64,000 bases of DNA, taken from assembly GCA_008694505.1 (NCBI GenBank), contig VZDJ01007755.1, positions 12,005,413 through 12,069,412 on the forward strand, given 5' to 3'. Positions 12,873-25,331 of the stretch are shown here, piece by piece. The number at the start of each line of letters is the position of its first letter. Positions within the stretch are counted from its first letter, which is position 1. The position numbers and the translations under genes are program-made. The stretch is from Cyanoderma ruficeps (taxonomy: Eukaryota; Chordata; Aves; Passeriformes; Timaliidae). The notes beneath the pieces were generated by a model. It searched no databases. It was not told the origin of the DNA and worked only from the letters and a program-made list of their open reading frames with translations.

Positions 12873-15035
12873 CTCCTCTATCCAGGGACCTGTGTGGGCA
12901 GCCATGGATGGGTTTCAGTGCTAGCCAGCCCTGTTCCCGTGTTCCTGTGGGTAGGTACTGGTGTGTGTATGCAGTGATACAGCTGGTACCTATTTCATCG
13001 GGGCCGTCCTGCACACCTCCAGTGCACTTGCACCATGGCTGTGTAGCCTGCAGACAGCACAGGCCTCAGGAATTAGGAGTTTGACTTAAGGAAGCCCTCA
13101 ACTTTGGAAACAAGCCCCAAATCTAAGAAAATTCACTGCGATGCCACACAAGACCCCGCTGGCAGGGCTGTGCAGCGTCACGACAGCTACAAATACATGC
13201 TGTAAATAGTGATGTGTCGTGGTTGGTGTGACTTGAGGTGTAGGGAATGGAAATAAAACCCTGTGCCGCTGTCAGTGCTGGTGTTCACTGTTGCTTTATG
13301 CTTTTGCCAGAACCCAGTGCTTGAGACATGTCTTGCTGCCAGCCCTGGTGCTCCCTCACCATGCACAGGTGGCTGTATGGCATGTAGCATAGTATATCGT
13401 TACAGCTGTTGCTGAAAATAGTGTTGCTCCATTTTTGGCCCTCAAGGCATTACACTGGCTATTACAGGCAATAAAAACATTTGCACCGGGTTGTGATAGG
13501 AAAACATGGACTTGGGCCCCTGATATGCAAATATTAGTATCATATATTTTGAAGCCAGGTCTGTCCCTCTGAGGAAGACTTGTGGGTCCCTTCTGCCATG
13601 GAGCTGATGGGGCAGCCCAGAAGCTGGGGAGAATGGGTAGATGGAAGGAGTGTCTTTAGCCCCAAGTACTAGAAGAGGTTTTTCTTTTAGCCATAACAAG
13701 AGAAAACTGTTTTTTATCAGCTTCACTAAATGCTGGCTTGTGTGGCACAGAATACAGCTGGAGGACTCCTTTTGTATTTAATAGAATGCTTCTGGGACCT
13801 AAAAAGTTAGTAAAATATCTGACCAATAGTAATATCACACATGAAAATAAAAATTTAATAACTTTATGAAAAACTAACCACTGAATTGTATCTATATCCT
13901 AAAGATGTCAATGTCAAAAGAGATCAGGAAGCTTTCTTTTTCTTTATAGATATTAAAGTAGCTCAAAAATGGAGTCTTATCAACTGTTACAATTTCATTG
14001 TGAGTCCCACGGTGTTTGTAACTTTTTCTTTAAAAATCCCATCTCCAGTCAAATGTTATGAAAATTCTACTTTTGTGTTAAAAAACCCCCTCATACCAAA
14101 ACCCTTTAGCAATCCCCACAGCTGTATAGAAAAGACTGTCTTAGCAACAACTCCCTCAGTTCTCAAAATCTCTCAAGGACCATGGATATTTCATTATCAG
14201 CCTTTTGATTGATGACTGTATAAAGTGTGTGTAGTTAGTGTGGTTCTAGAGACTGTTGATTTATTAATGAATGGTCTTGCAGGCTCATGTTTGAGAACTT
14301 CCACTTTAAAATCTGCAAATGCCCCAAGTGGACCCTGTAGACTTAGAAACCAGGAAATAAAAGCAGGGATTTTTTTTTTCCTTAAATCATAAGATTTTTT
14401 AGGGTAATTTAGTGATTTTCCATACCCTATTTTATTAATTCAAATATCAGTTAAGTAATTATCCTTAAAACAAAGTGAGAGAATGAAGGATATAATTTGA
14501 GCAGAATCCTTTCAACATAATGCCTAGTAAGCTCTTTGAAAAGGATTCCAAAGGTGCTCAAAATAACAAAACCAGACAAATTTAATTATAGAGATAGGAA
14601 CAATGAATACATCTTAAATTATATAAAGCTCAGACTCATAATAGGGGAGTCTAGAAGCTTCAGTTTCTGAAGTTTACAAATTAGATTTTAAAAGCTTAAC
14701 CTGCAGAAAATTGTGTATGCTGCACCATAAACAAGAGCTAGAGAAGGAGAGCATTCTAGTAAACTTGCTGAAGACTCTTATTTCCCAGGTCCCATCTCAG
14801 TGGGAGACATTCCTTCTGCTGCAACACAGCAGCACAGGAGGACCAAATGTGAAAGAAGCATCGATGCCATTATTTTTTGGCATCTAATAGTAATAGGTTG
14901 ACTTCTGCAGGACCACAAATGCAAAATAAATTGCTAGAGTTACTACAGCATCAATAACTCACAAGGATTTGGAGAATTGATATAGCTTGAGTTGTACATG
15001 GCATCAGTTGAGCTGATCACAGTCATAGTCATCAC
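12873..15035. other. Noncoding DNA, nothing recognised
   Basis: AT-rich sequence with only short, overlapping open frames; no exon, RNA or repeat family was recognised. Confidence 0.5.
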
Positions 15036-15634
15036 CCCCAGTCTGACCAGCAGGTTCAGGGAGATTATTCCACTCTATTTCTCTGTTCCCACGAGATCCC
15101 ACCTGGAGGGCTGTGTCCAGGACTGCAGTCTACAGCACAGAAAAGACATGGATCTCTTGGAGTGGGTCCAGAGGAGGGACACGAAGATGGCTGGGAGGCA
15201 CCTCTCCTACAAAGACAGGCTGAGAGAGTTGGCACTGTTCAGTCTGGAGAAGAGAAAGCTCCAGGGAGAGCTTTTTGTAGCCTTGCAAGCACTGCTATTG
15301 TAGAACTTGAAGGGCACTTACAGGAAAGATGGACAGAGAGTTTTCACCAGGTCTGTTGTGACAGAACAAGGGGAAATCTTTTTAAACTGAAAAGGGGTAA
15401 ATTTAGATTGAACAGAAAGAAGAGAGTTTTTACAATGAGGGTGGTGAGGCATTGGAACACGATGCCCGGGGCAGTGTGAGTGTCCCATCCCAAGAAGTGC
15501 CCAGGGCCAGGTTGTATGAGCTTTTGAGCAACTTGATCTGGTAGAAGGTATACCTGTCCATGGAAGGGGGATTGGAACTAGAGTATCTTTAAGGTCCCTT
15601 CCAACACAACCATTCTGTGGATCTATGATTCTGT
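15036..15634 (+). mobile_element. CR1 LINE fragment, 3' end (sense)
   Basis: The sense strand encodes a degraded CR1 reverse transcriptase C-terminus. Motifs in order are SLTSRFREII, RSHLEGCVQ, LEWVQRRDTKM, LFSLEKRKLQGEL, then after a frame change DRTRGNLFKLKRGKFRLN and VFTMRVVRHWNTMP. The 3' UTR ends with GGTCCCTTCCAACACAACC followed by the tail ATTCTGTGGATCTATGATTC. It is 5'-truncated and inactive. Confidence 0.92.
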
Positions 15635-17420
15635 CTCTGTAATTCATGAGGCTCTGTATAACTGAGGTCTGGGAAGGATGAAAGCAAACAATAGGATGCT
15701 TAACTGGTAACTGTTGTCTTAGTAGATTTTTTTTTTACTTCATAGACTATGCAGGCTGAAACATACATTGAATGGAGAAGGAATGTCTATAAGCTATGAG
15801 CAGAAGCAAGGAGACAAAAAAAGAGGGGTGGAGGAAAAAAAGGAGCATCTGAGCAGAAAATCTAGTAGGAAAAAATGAAATGGAGCAATGCTTTTTACAT
15901 CAACATTCAAAATCTGAGTGAAATACAAAAAGATTTTTTTTGGGTATCATCTGAAATCCTAAAATGTATTTGTCAAAAAAAAAAAAAAGGAGTCGAAAAA
16001 TATTCCTGACCCCTGGGGGAGAGTGTAGTGATGGCATTGTGTTGTGAAGTGCTCTCAGATGGCAGGTTACTGTTAAAAATGACTGAACAAAAAAGAAAAA
16101 GGGCAGTAGTAGGGAATAGATAGATGGGATAAAACCCCAGATACAGAATGAAACCCCATCCTAAACTCATTGTACCAGCTGGTTACAGCCAGCTCAAGGG
16201 TCTGTTCATTTTTCCTAGGCTACATTAGCAGCTTGCCATGCCAGTGAAATACTGTTGAATCAAATTGAATTTAATTTCACATATATCCCCACATGAGAAC
16301 CAAGCACATATATTTACCAGACATGCAGCTGTGCCGGCTGTCTACCCAGAAAGCAAATTTCAGGATACATGCAGAATATCGCCCATGAAAAGTTATGCTA
16401 GAAATGATTTGATTTGATGGGAAATTACTGTGTCATTTCCTTTTAAAGCCTGTAGCACACAAAATACAGTACTGTAATAGGCTATTTGCACAGAACAGAA
16501 CAGGACTTGCCTGTATGGTGTTTTAAAAGATTTTCTTGGTGATCCATGCTGGTTTGGCAGTTGTAGACATACAATTTTGAATTTAGAGTTTACCTACAAC
16601 TGGTGTTGTATGTGGTTTGGGTGGCTGATGTGATTTGTCAATAAAGTAATAATATATTTTTTCTTAGAGTAGGCAAGGCTTAAATGATGTAGATGAAGTA
16701 CCTACTCAGTCCTTATAGCTGACTCTGTTGGTGCAAGTGCATTAAAGCCTTTTCAGTCATTTTGGAGTGAGTGGCTGCTATAACGTGCAAGCAAATGAGT
16801 GGGTGCAATATATTTACAAAGAGAGACATGTGACACAACAATTTCTGCTACTCTAGATTCCTTGGCGTTACTAAATGTTTCACAAAACATGTGATCTCTT
16901 GCAGTGTATCTTGGGAAATGCAGTCCAGGAAGACTCAAACCTGACAAAGAAATTGTCAAAGTTTGAGATGACCAAATTGCAGCTTCTTGTAGGTATAGCA
17001 ATATATCTGAAGATGCAGTTTAGTGTTGAATTGATGCATAAAGGAACAAAATGTGCATTTGAAAATTCAGTCCTTGATAATGTTTTGTTCAGCAGAATAA
17101 AAACATTGCTGTTCATGTTGTCAGCAAGATGAAAACAGATGTTGGCTTTCCTTGTGAGACAAATTTGAGGCTTTATAACTGTAGCCATCTCTGATGTGTA
17201 TGTGAAACTGTGATCTCTGCATTTGCTGAGGAATGAAAAGTGATGATTGTGTGCCCCTAGTTCTTTGCAGGCTAAGCATCATTTTGGAGAGAATAGGACA
17301 ATTAGGAAGATTGAGCCACAGTTGATTAAAATCAATGTTACCCTGAGATTAGCTATGTTGGTTAGAGCATGCTGTTAATATTTTCAGGGTTGTCATCCCT
17401 GCAGAGGCCATTCACTTAAG
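15635..17420. other. Noncoding DNA, nothing recognised
   Basis: AT-rich, with a poly-A run near 15975-15988. No gene or repeat family was recognised. Confidence 0.5.
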
Positions 17421-17476
17421 AGTTGAACTTGATGATCCTTGTGGGTGCCTTCCAACTCAGAATATTCTGTGATTCT
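17421..17476 (+). mobile_element. Short CR1 3' tail fragment
   Basis: The segment AACTTGATGATCC ... CCTTCCAACTCAGAATATTCTGTGATTC matches the extreme 3' UTR and tail layout of CR1. Only about 56 bp remain. Confidence 0.75.
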
Positions 17477-20400
17477 TCAATGGGATTTTAAATTATGCTA
17501 TTACTTATGAAGAAAGAATGTGCTGAATACCTTGCAATGGAAGTTATCTTTGGTAGGAGATGAAATTGGGCTCCTGGAATTGGGAGATAAGCTGGAAACA
17601 AGGCAATGACATGACAAAGCCTTAGGGAGGTGATCACCTATTTCTCACTGCCACCAAGAGGCCTTGCTAGCTCCTTCTTAGCAGATGTGATCTAGTATGA
17701 CAGAGGAACTTTATTCTCCAATGAGTCCTAGAGAGGGTTAGTGTTGTGCCTGTGGTCCGAGTGAACATAACTAGAGAAACAGCAGCACAGCAGTCTGCAA
17801 AGCTTTTGTGGCAGACTCCTGGCATAGGCTCACCCAAACTTTCTGTGTTTACCTCTACTAGTCTGTGAAACAGTGTCTCAGAGGCAGTGATAAACCTGCC
17901 TCAGATGAGTAATTTGTGACAAGAGATTACATTGTGAGCAACACAAGACAGTTCCATTTCTGTCAGGGATGGACTAAGTGGCCGTTTGATTTTTCTTTCA
18001 TCTGCCCCTGATTTTCTGTAGTACTTTCCATCTCAAGGGATCCCATATGACAAATTCAAGCTAAACTGTCAATTACAACCCGGTCTGGGCTGGATGGCAC
18101 ATCCGTCAGTCGAGTTGTACACATCATATGAATGTCATGAGAGAAAGAGAGCTTTATTGTCATTACTGAGGGCATCCAAGTACTGTGTCCCATTAACTTA
18201 ATATAGACAATATATATAGATGAGTGAGAAAATGCACAGGTCACTTAGTACTGGTGAATTACAGTTTTGATACAGTTTGAACACAGTAATTTAGATTAAG
18301 ATATTGGGAGACGGATCACCAAATTCTTCTGAACATTGTGAATAATATAATCATTATATATTAAATGTTTAAAACATAATTGAATTCTAATCCTATGTTT
18401 CAACTCTTCTTCCTGTTCTTATAAACTACTGAGGAACTTAAACTTTATTCTTTTTATATAAAGAGAAAAAGTTTAAGTAAGGATGCATGCTCACTGAGGG
18501 TTGTTAATCTAGTGTTTGGTTCATGTTTTGATCACAGAATTGTACTGTTAATTACAAAGCTTTGTATAGTTTGCATTTTAAGCATTGTATGACAAAATAA
18601 GCTTGAATTTTATTAGACGGAGCAGACTGTTTCATCTGCATCTTTTCTTTCATCAACTAGTATATATATATACTAATATTATATATCATATCATGTATCA
18701 TATCATGGAAAGCTTAGTGTATGGTAGTAAATTAATGGGCATGCCTGGATTAAGGCAGAGACTTGCAATCATCTCATTAATAGGGTGTCTTCAACTTGCA
18801 AATACTCCGATTCCCTGTCTTTCATCATGCATCAGATGCTGGGCAAATCTGGTTACTTACTTATTCAAAACACCAGTTCTTGCAGAACTGTTGAGGTAAT
18901 AATGGTCCCCTTCATTATTTGGTTGTTCCTTAATTCTGCTAGAAAAATAATTGGGGTGGTGGGCAGCATCATTAGTGATCAGAATTGGGATGTACCTCTT
19001 ATCTACACTAAAAAGAAATTAGGTAGCTAATACCTAATAAAAATTAGGAAGCTGAATTTACTCAATATAACAGAATTTGCAAAGTCAGTGCTGTAGTTAC
19101 CATTGTTTTGAACTGTTTGCTGCTGAGGCATGCTTCAAATTTCTTACAGGAGAAGTTCTGAGTAAAATTCATATTACTTAAGATCAGACCTCTTTCTACT
19201 ATGAATTTATACTCCAGACATTGTCCATTTCAGTTTCAGAGCAGCATAATAATGGAAAATGATTCCATTTACTCTCCCATTTAATAATCGATGGTAGATG
19301 TGCATATGAGACTGCAAAACATTTTAAAGAAAATTCCCACAGAGGCTTTAGATACAGGCTTTTGAATTATACAGTAAAGGCCTGAATGAGGGACACAACA
19401 AACATGAACTCATGGAATTTCACTGCCAGTGGCATAACTGACACAGATTTTGATTTCCAGCCCTCTGAGGAGTGTTGGTGCCTGAGCATGCCTGAGAGAA
19501 CATGCACACAGTCCCTGTGGATATTGCTAGCCATAAATCTGTTTAAGCCCTGGAAAAAGTGTTTGGACTGCATGAGGAGCTGTAGATGGAATGAGAGAGG
19601 AGCAAGGGGGAGAAAAAGTAAAAGTAGCAGGGAAAATGCATTTTATCTTAGTCCTTCTGTAGAAGAACCAATGTCACTCCCACAAACGTTAAAGTAGAGT
19701 ATTCTTGCTGCTTTAAGAAGAGCATCAAAAAAGGAAAAAAAAAGACTTTGATTCATACAGTGCTTATTGCAAGTTTGATATATCAGAGAAAAACTGAGTT
19801 AAGTGGGTCTTCAAAGGAAGTTCAGGGGACTGTCTGAGGTCATTGTATCCTCGTAGTGCATAACCCTACAGGCCAAGTAGAGTTTAGTAGGCTTTCATGA
19901 AGATCCATCGTATGTAACATTAGCAAGTGTTTTCAATTGCACCTACAGTTTCAGTGTAATATCTGTTACAGAAGAGTTTTCTTTCTGAAGAAGATTACCG
20001 AAAGGATTCACAAGGACTCCCTTTTTCAATCAGTGCCACCATTTTTCTCTGAGACTCTTTTTATATCTATTTCATTTACATCAGTGTAACAAAAATTAGT
20101 TGGCAAGGTGAAACTGTAGATCAGTGTTGAAAATTTCTCCTAAGCAGTCTGGCTAATATTGACTTCAGTGTACAGTAGCAGCATGTTTGTGCTGAATGGT
20201 GGTATGAACTCCCCATCTGCAGATGTCAGCTTCCGAACTATCACGCTGGTCAGGACTGAACATATGGTGGAGCAGTGTTTTTCAAAACTTGGTTCTGCTG
20301 GCAAGGATTGGCCTCTTCATGCTGTAGACTTTGTTTATGGTTGAGGAGGGGAGGAAGAGGAAAAGGAAAAAAAAATGGTGTAAATAATCTGACTATCTGC

Positions 20401-23400
20401 AACAGTGCTTCCTCACAGAAACAGAAGATTTTTGCACCTAGCACTTATTCTTGCCTAGGTTACCCAGGAGAGGAAAGTGTTGCAGGAATGAAAAAAGGGA
20501 TAGAACTAGGGAAATGTAATTTAATTAAAGAAAAACTCCACAAATAAGTTATTGAAGAGCTCCACATAAGCCTGTTGAGGTAATTTCAGAAGACCTGATC
20601 TGTGAACACACACATACAAATACTAACAAAGCTAAAAAGAAAAAGGGAATATTCATTATTTACAAATTAATTTAGTTTGGTGATACTTTTGAGGGTACAA
20701 ACCTTCTCTCAGGTCTGAGGGAGGATGAAAAAAAAAATCTGTTTTTTTCCTGTCTTTTTGGAAGAGAAAACTTTTACCCCCCTGCATGAAAAATTTTCCT
20801 GAGGAACATGGTTAGATATTTGGCTCGTGGCATTGCTGGCTACACCCAAAACTTATTACCAATATCTGACATGATATTTTGTTTCAAACCTATTAGAGAG
20901 ATTGTGTAACTAATGTTTTGCCTGATTTTTCTGGGTGCTGTGCTGCGACATCTGAGAACAGACTCTAACCCCTACAGTTCCTACTTTGCTTATGTTTGTA
21001 TGTCATGAGAGCTGTCACAGTGCTGCTGCTGAGACCCCATGCAGGTGGGAGTCAGTGACCCTGCATTCTGCTTGAACTGGTATGACCCTGGGTCCCCAGT
21101 GGCCTCTGTCCCTGGCCAGGTAACATTACCTGTGCAATTACAGAGAGCCCCTTCATAATCCCTGCTCATTTGTCCTTGCAGAAATCTAGAGGGATCTCCA
21201 TTAGAGGCTGTTCATTTGTACTCCAGGAGTATTTAGTCTGGGAAGTACCTCTTTGCTGCCTGCAACCAGCTGCTTTTTTCCAGTGTGGGAAGTATGTTGG
21301 TAATGTGCTCAGAGAACCAGGCCATGCATGGAGCATGGGTGCCTTGGAGACTCCTGTCTCCTTTGGCACCAGAGCTGGGGACAAGTTGTCATTATTCTGC
21401 ACTTGGCCTTGGAAGTAAGGCTGCTGAGGCAGTGCTTAGGCTGTATCAGCACCAAAGCTTTGTATGTGTCATGCAAAGCCACTGATGTTTTCCATACCTT
21501 AAGTTGCCTGTACAGCACCATTGCAGCTTAAAATCTGGTCCCCAGTGTCTTTACTGATGATACTAATGAGGTTACCAATTAATGGCACCTAATGGGCTGT
21601 CGTAGCAGTGGTTTTGGTGATGGAGACAGCTGTCCTCTGGGAGCTGCGCTGCGACCATGAACTCATTTTGTATAAGCAAGTGAACAGCTGTTGCAGAAAC
21701 ATCGATGGGAGAGATTAGGTCACACGTTTCATCTCCCTGCCACCCCAAGGCTGTTCCTTGCCCTAAGCAGCAGGTGAAAGGAGGAAGCAACTTTAGGGAC
21801 AAAAGCCCTTGCTGGAGTTGCAGTCAGAGACCTAGACACAAAAACACCATACCTCATCAGCAGCCCTCTGATTCATCTTCTTTCCCTGACTTTTTGAAAT
21901 ACTTTACCAATTAACTAGGATTTTGAAGCAATTTTTTTGTTTAGACCTTTTGTCACTGTGCAGGGTTGTCTGTGGCGTGGTATGCTTTTGGCACTTCATT
22001 GCAGTATGTAACACTTGGCACTTGCATTTCACATTATGTATTAAAAAAGCTCCCTCTGCCAACACCCTTACATCAGAGGCTTATGAGTATTTGGAATATA
22101 ATTTTAAAATATATATATTTAATATACATAATTTCACTGGCAGCTCTTTGGGGTAATGAGTTCTTATTATTTAAGCTTCACTTTAGTGTTAGGTTACTTT
22201 TGGTGTACAGTAGTTGCATTTCATCAATCTGAAAAAAGGTGGCATTATAGATCTACATTGCATTCCCCTAGTGCTTGAATACCTGTAAAGTATAGCACAC
22301 TTTAAAATAAATTTAAAATTGAGCAAATGTTCATTTTTAGAGCACGACAGGAATGTTATAAGTTAACATTTAATTAGTAGCTTGCCTATTTATTTTTGCT
22401 GAGCTGATCACAATACCTGGTCTTATAATTTAGGAAAAAACCCTGAACATACTTAACAGGCCCACGCTAGGATTCACACCCATTCATTTTAAAATCCCCT
22501 ACAGTCCAAAAATTTGAGGAGAATTAGTTGGTTTATCCTTGTACCTTTAATCAGGAAAAACAGGTCTTTTCATGCTCAGCAGATACAGAACTGTCTATCT
22601 TGAGACTAAAGTAAAACTAAGTTTTGTATTATTATAATTGCTACCAACTTTTGGAAACAAAGTTTCGTGGAAATCAGTCTACAGTGTACTGAACTGTTGG
22701 ACTGGGGAGCTGAAGTCCCTTCCTTTTAAAACACTCACCAGGAGTAGCTGACCCTTCCAGATTAGCTGTGAGATTGAAAAGGCAGTTCTCCTGCCAAACA
22801 TTTAGCTTGGCATTGCAGTCTTCTCTGGAAAAGTCCTGGAGCAACTGTTTACAGCTTGGCAGATACAATTATCAGATAAAATGTATGAAGAGTAGAAAGA
22901 CATGGAAAAGACAATGTCATTTCAGTATTCATACAGTTAGTGGACACTTGTGGTTCAGTGAGTTATTATCCTTCAATTTTTTTACTTAGTGTGACGGTGT
23001 GTTTACAGTTTTTTCAACAGCTGAAGAAATCTGTACAAAGAAAGATTACCTCCAGCCTCAGAATATTTTCTTTGAAACTTTTTTAGTGTCTTAGGAAAAA
23101 TCTTATAGTTATCTTAATACTTATATCTAGGTTCAGTTTTAACATTAAGTAAAAGAATAAAATGTTACTTTAATGGGATGAATTTCCACACACTTTCATC
23201 CTATTTCCTGGTAGAACTGAAATGTTGACTACTTTTTAAGCTTAAAATCTGCAATTTCTTAGAATTCACAGTATTACAGAAAATTCTGGTAGAAGGTCCT
23301 TATACCTAGATGAATCCTTTAATGGGTCACGAAGAAGGAATACACGCATTAAAACTTTGGTCATGAGTGTGAACTTAAACAAAAAAGCTCCAGTTAGATT

Positions 23401-25080
23401 TGGCTCTCTGCTCAGTCACCCTTGATGTCCAGCCTAGGTTTATTAGCTCTCAGCTTCTTACCAAACAGCAAGTCTGAAGAGGGCAAGTGAAGTGTGCTGG
23501 ATATTTCCAGACCTGTTGTGAATATTTTAAAAAAAAATCAAGTTCAAACTCAAAACTTAATTCTTACTAATAGAATAGTAACCCATTAGAAAAGAGACAG
23601 TATCCTTCAGGGAACAGGAAATAATACAATCTCGTTATCAAAAAAAAGAAACAGTTATTGCTTCTCTTTTAAAATAACCAGCTTCAGGAAAAACTTGTTT
23701 AAACTTCCTAAGATGAGAAATTATTTTTGAGACAATTTTTCAAAATTAAGAATTTGTAAGTAAATTATAGTTAACTTCAAGTTAATAAAAATGTAATCCA
23801 AGAAATTGCTTTTTTTTACAATTTGCAGATTTTGTTTTGTTATTGTTAGTATAAATTGACCATCATTTTTAACCTTTGAAATGCAAACTGCAATTCCCCT
23901 GCAGGTGTTATATATACTCTTCTTCTCTCTCTGTGTCCAATTCTAGCTTTGGTTGGATTGGAATTGTCACATACATTTCACTCAGTATGGTGCATGTAGT
24001 GCATTTAGTGCCTGCGTCACTTTTTCATGTCGTAAGCTCTACAAAATTTTCTAGACAGAATGGAGCATTAATTTGCTTTCTCCATCAAAAAATAAAAGAA
24101 AAAAAGACCAGCTAATATCAGATTGCATGTAAAGATGGATGCATCATCTGTTGTTTTAACATACTAAGTAGGCAGGAATTTGCTAGAGAGGGAGACATGT
24201 AGAAGGAGCAATGTGGGAAATAAAGTCTCAGAATAAGTGTTTGTCAGCTTCTCTCTGATCTCCTGAGTCACTCCAGGGCCATGTGTGTCCCTGAGCTAGA
24301 TAGTTTCTGATCAGTTTGGGTAATGTTCATCACAATATGTGTGTATGAAAAATCCCATCTTGTTGCCTCATTACGGAATCTATGTCTGCATTTACATTGG
24401 CATTTTAGTTTGGAGAATGAGTATGTCTTTGGACCAAAGCTCTTCGCCATGCTTGCTGAGCTTTGTTTCTCAGTGTAATATTTTTTCAGTATATAAACAG
24501 ATTCCTTTCAGTGTAAGAAAACTGGCATTTGATAGACATGCACCCACTGGGTTGTGACCAGAATTGTGTCCATTGCAGAGGTCCAGGTTGGAGATATCCT
24601 GAAATTCTTATGGTGTGGCATGAGCTCCTTGGTATCATGTGCTTTGCTCCGCAGATATGCTGCTCCTGCGGTGCCCCGCCTGCTGCTAGAGATCCAGCTC
24701 TTGGTGTTTGGTTGGCCTGCAGCTACAGACTTCACAAACAGTGAAGTGTGACCCAGCTTCTGACCTGCTTTTGTTCAGAAGGGTTGTGCAAATGTTGAAA
24801 CATCAAAAGAAAAAAAGAATCAGGTGCTGAGGGAAAAGGATATTCAGACCTCAGATAAGAAGCAACTTTTAACTGTGAAGAGTTAACTGCAACCAGGGCT
24901 CTGCCTATCCTGTATTCCTCACAGGGTTTCCTGCCATTCCTTCAAGGCTCTGAGTGCAGGCATCTTTTTGAAATTACTTTGTTTCCCATGTCCATTCTTG
25001 TTTTTGGTAGGACACACAAGTACATGCACTCCGTGTTTTTCAAATATCTTCTGCCTTCTCATTGATGATAGATCTACCTT
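17477..25080. other. Noncoding DNA with simple AT repeats
   Basis: No exon, RNA gene or clear interspersed repeat was recognised. Several open frames of 60-105 codons occur on both strands without family resemblance. A small AT-rich repeat at 18658-18708 is listed separately. Confidence 0.5.
18658..18708. repeat. AT-rich palindrome plus (ATATC)-type repeats
   Basis: It begins with the 18-nt perfect palindrome TAGTATATATATATACTA and continues into tandem TATCATATCATG units. Confidence 0.7.
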
Positions 25081-25331
25081 TCACAGAATCACCGACTGAG
25101 TCAGGTTGGGAGGGACCACTTTGGCCATCTGGTCCAACCTCCCTGCTCAGGCAAGGTCATCCTAAAGCACACAGCACAGGATTGCATCTGCACAGTTCTT
25201 GAGTATTCCCAGTGAGGAGACACCACACCCTCTCTGGGCAATCTGTCACAGTGCATAATCACTGCACTGTAGTTCTTCCTCATATTCAGGTGGAACTTCC
25301 TGTGCATCAGTTTCTGCCTCTTGCCATCCAT
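25081..25331 (-). mobile_element. CR1 LINE fragment, 3' end (antisense)
   Basis: The + strand starts TCACAGAATCACCGACTGAG and continues GGTTGGGAGGGACC and TCTGGTCCAACCTCC, the inverted CR1 3' UTR. On the minus strand residues such as KRQKLMHRKFHLNMRKN and a degraded PREGVVSP block correspond to the reverse transcriptase C-terminus. It is truncated at both the coding 5' end and internally. Confidence 0.85.
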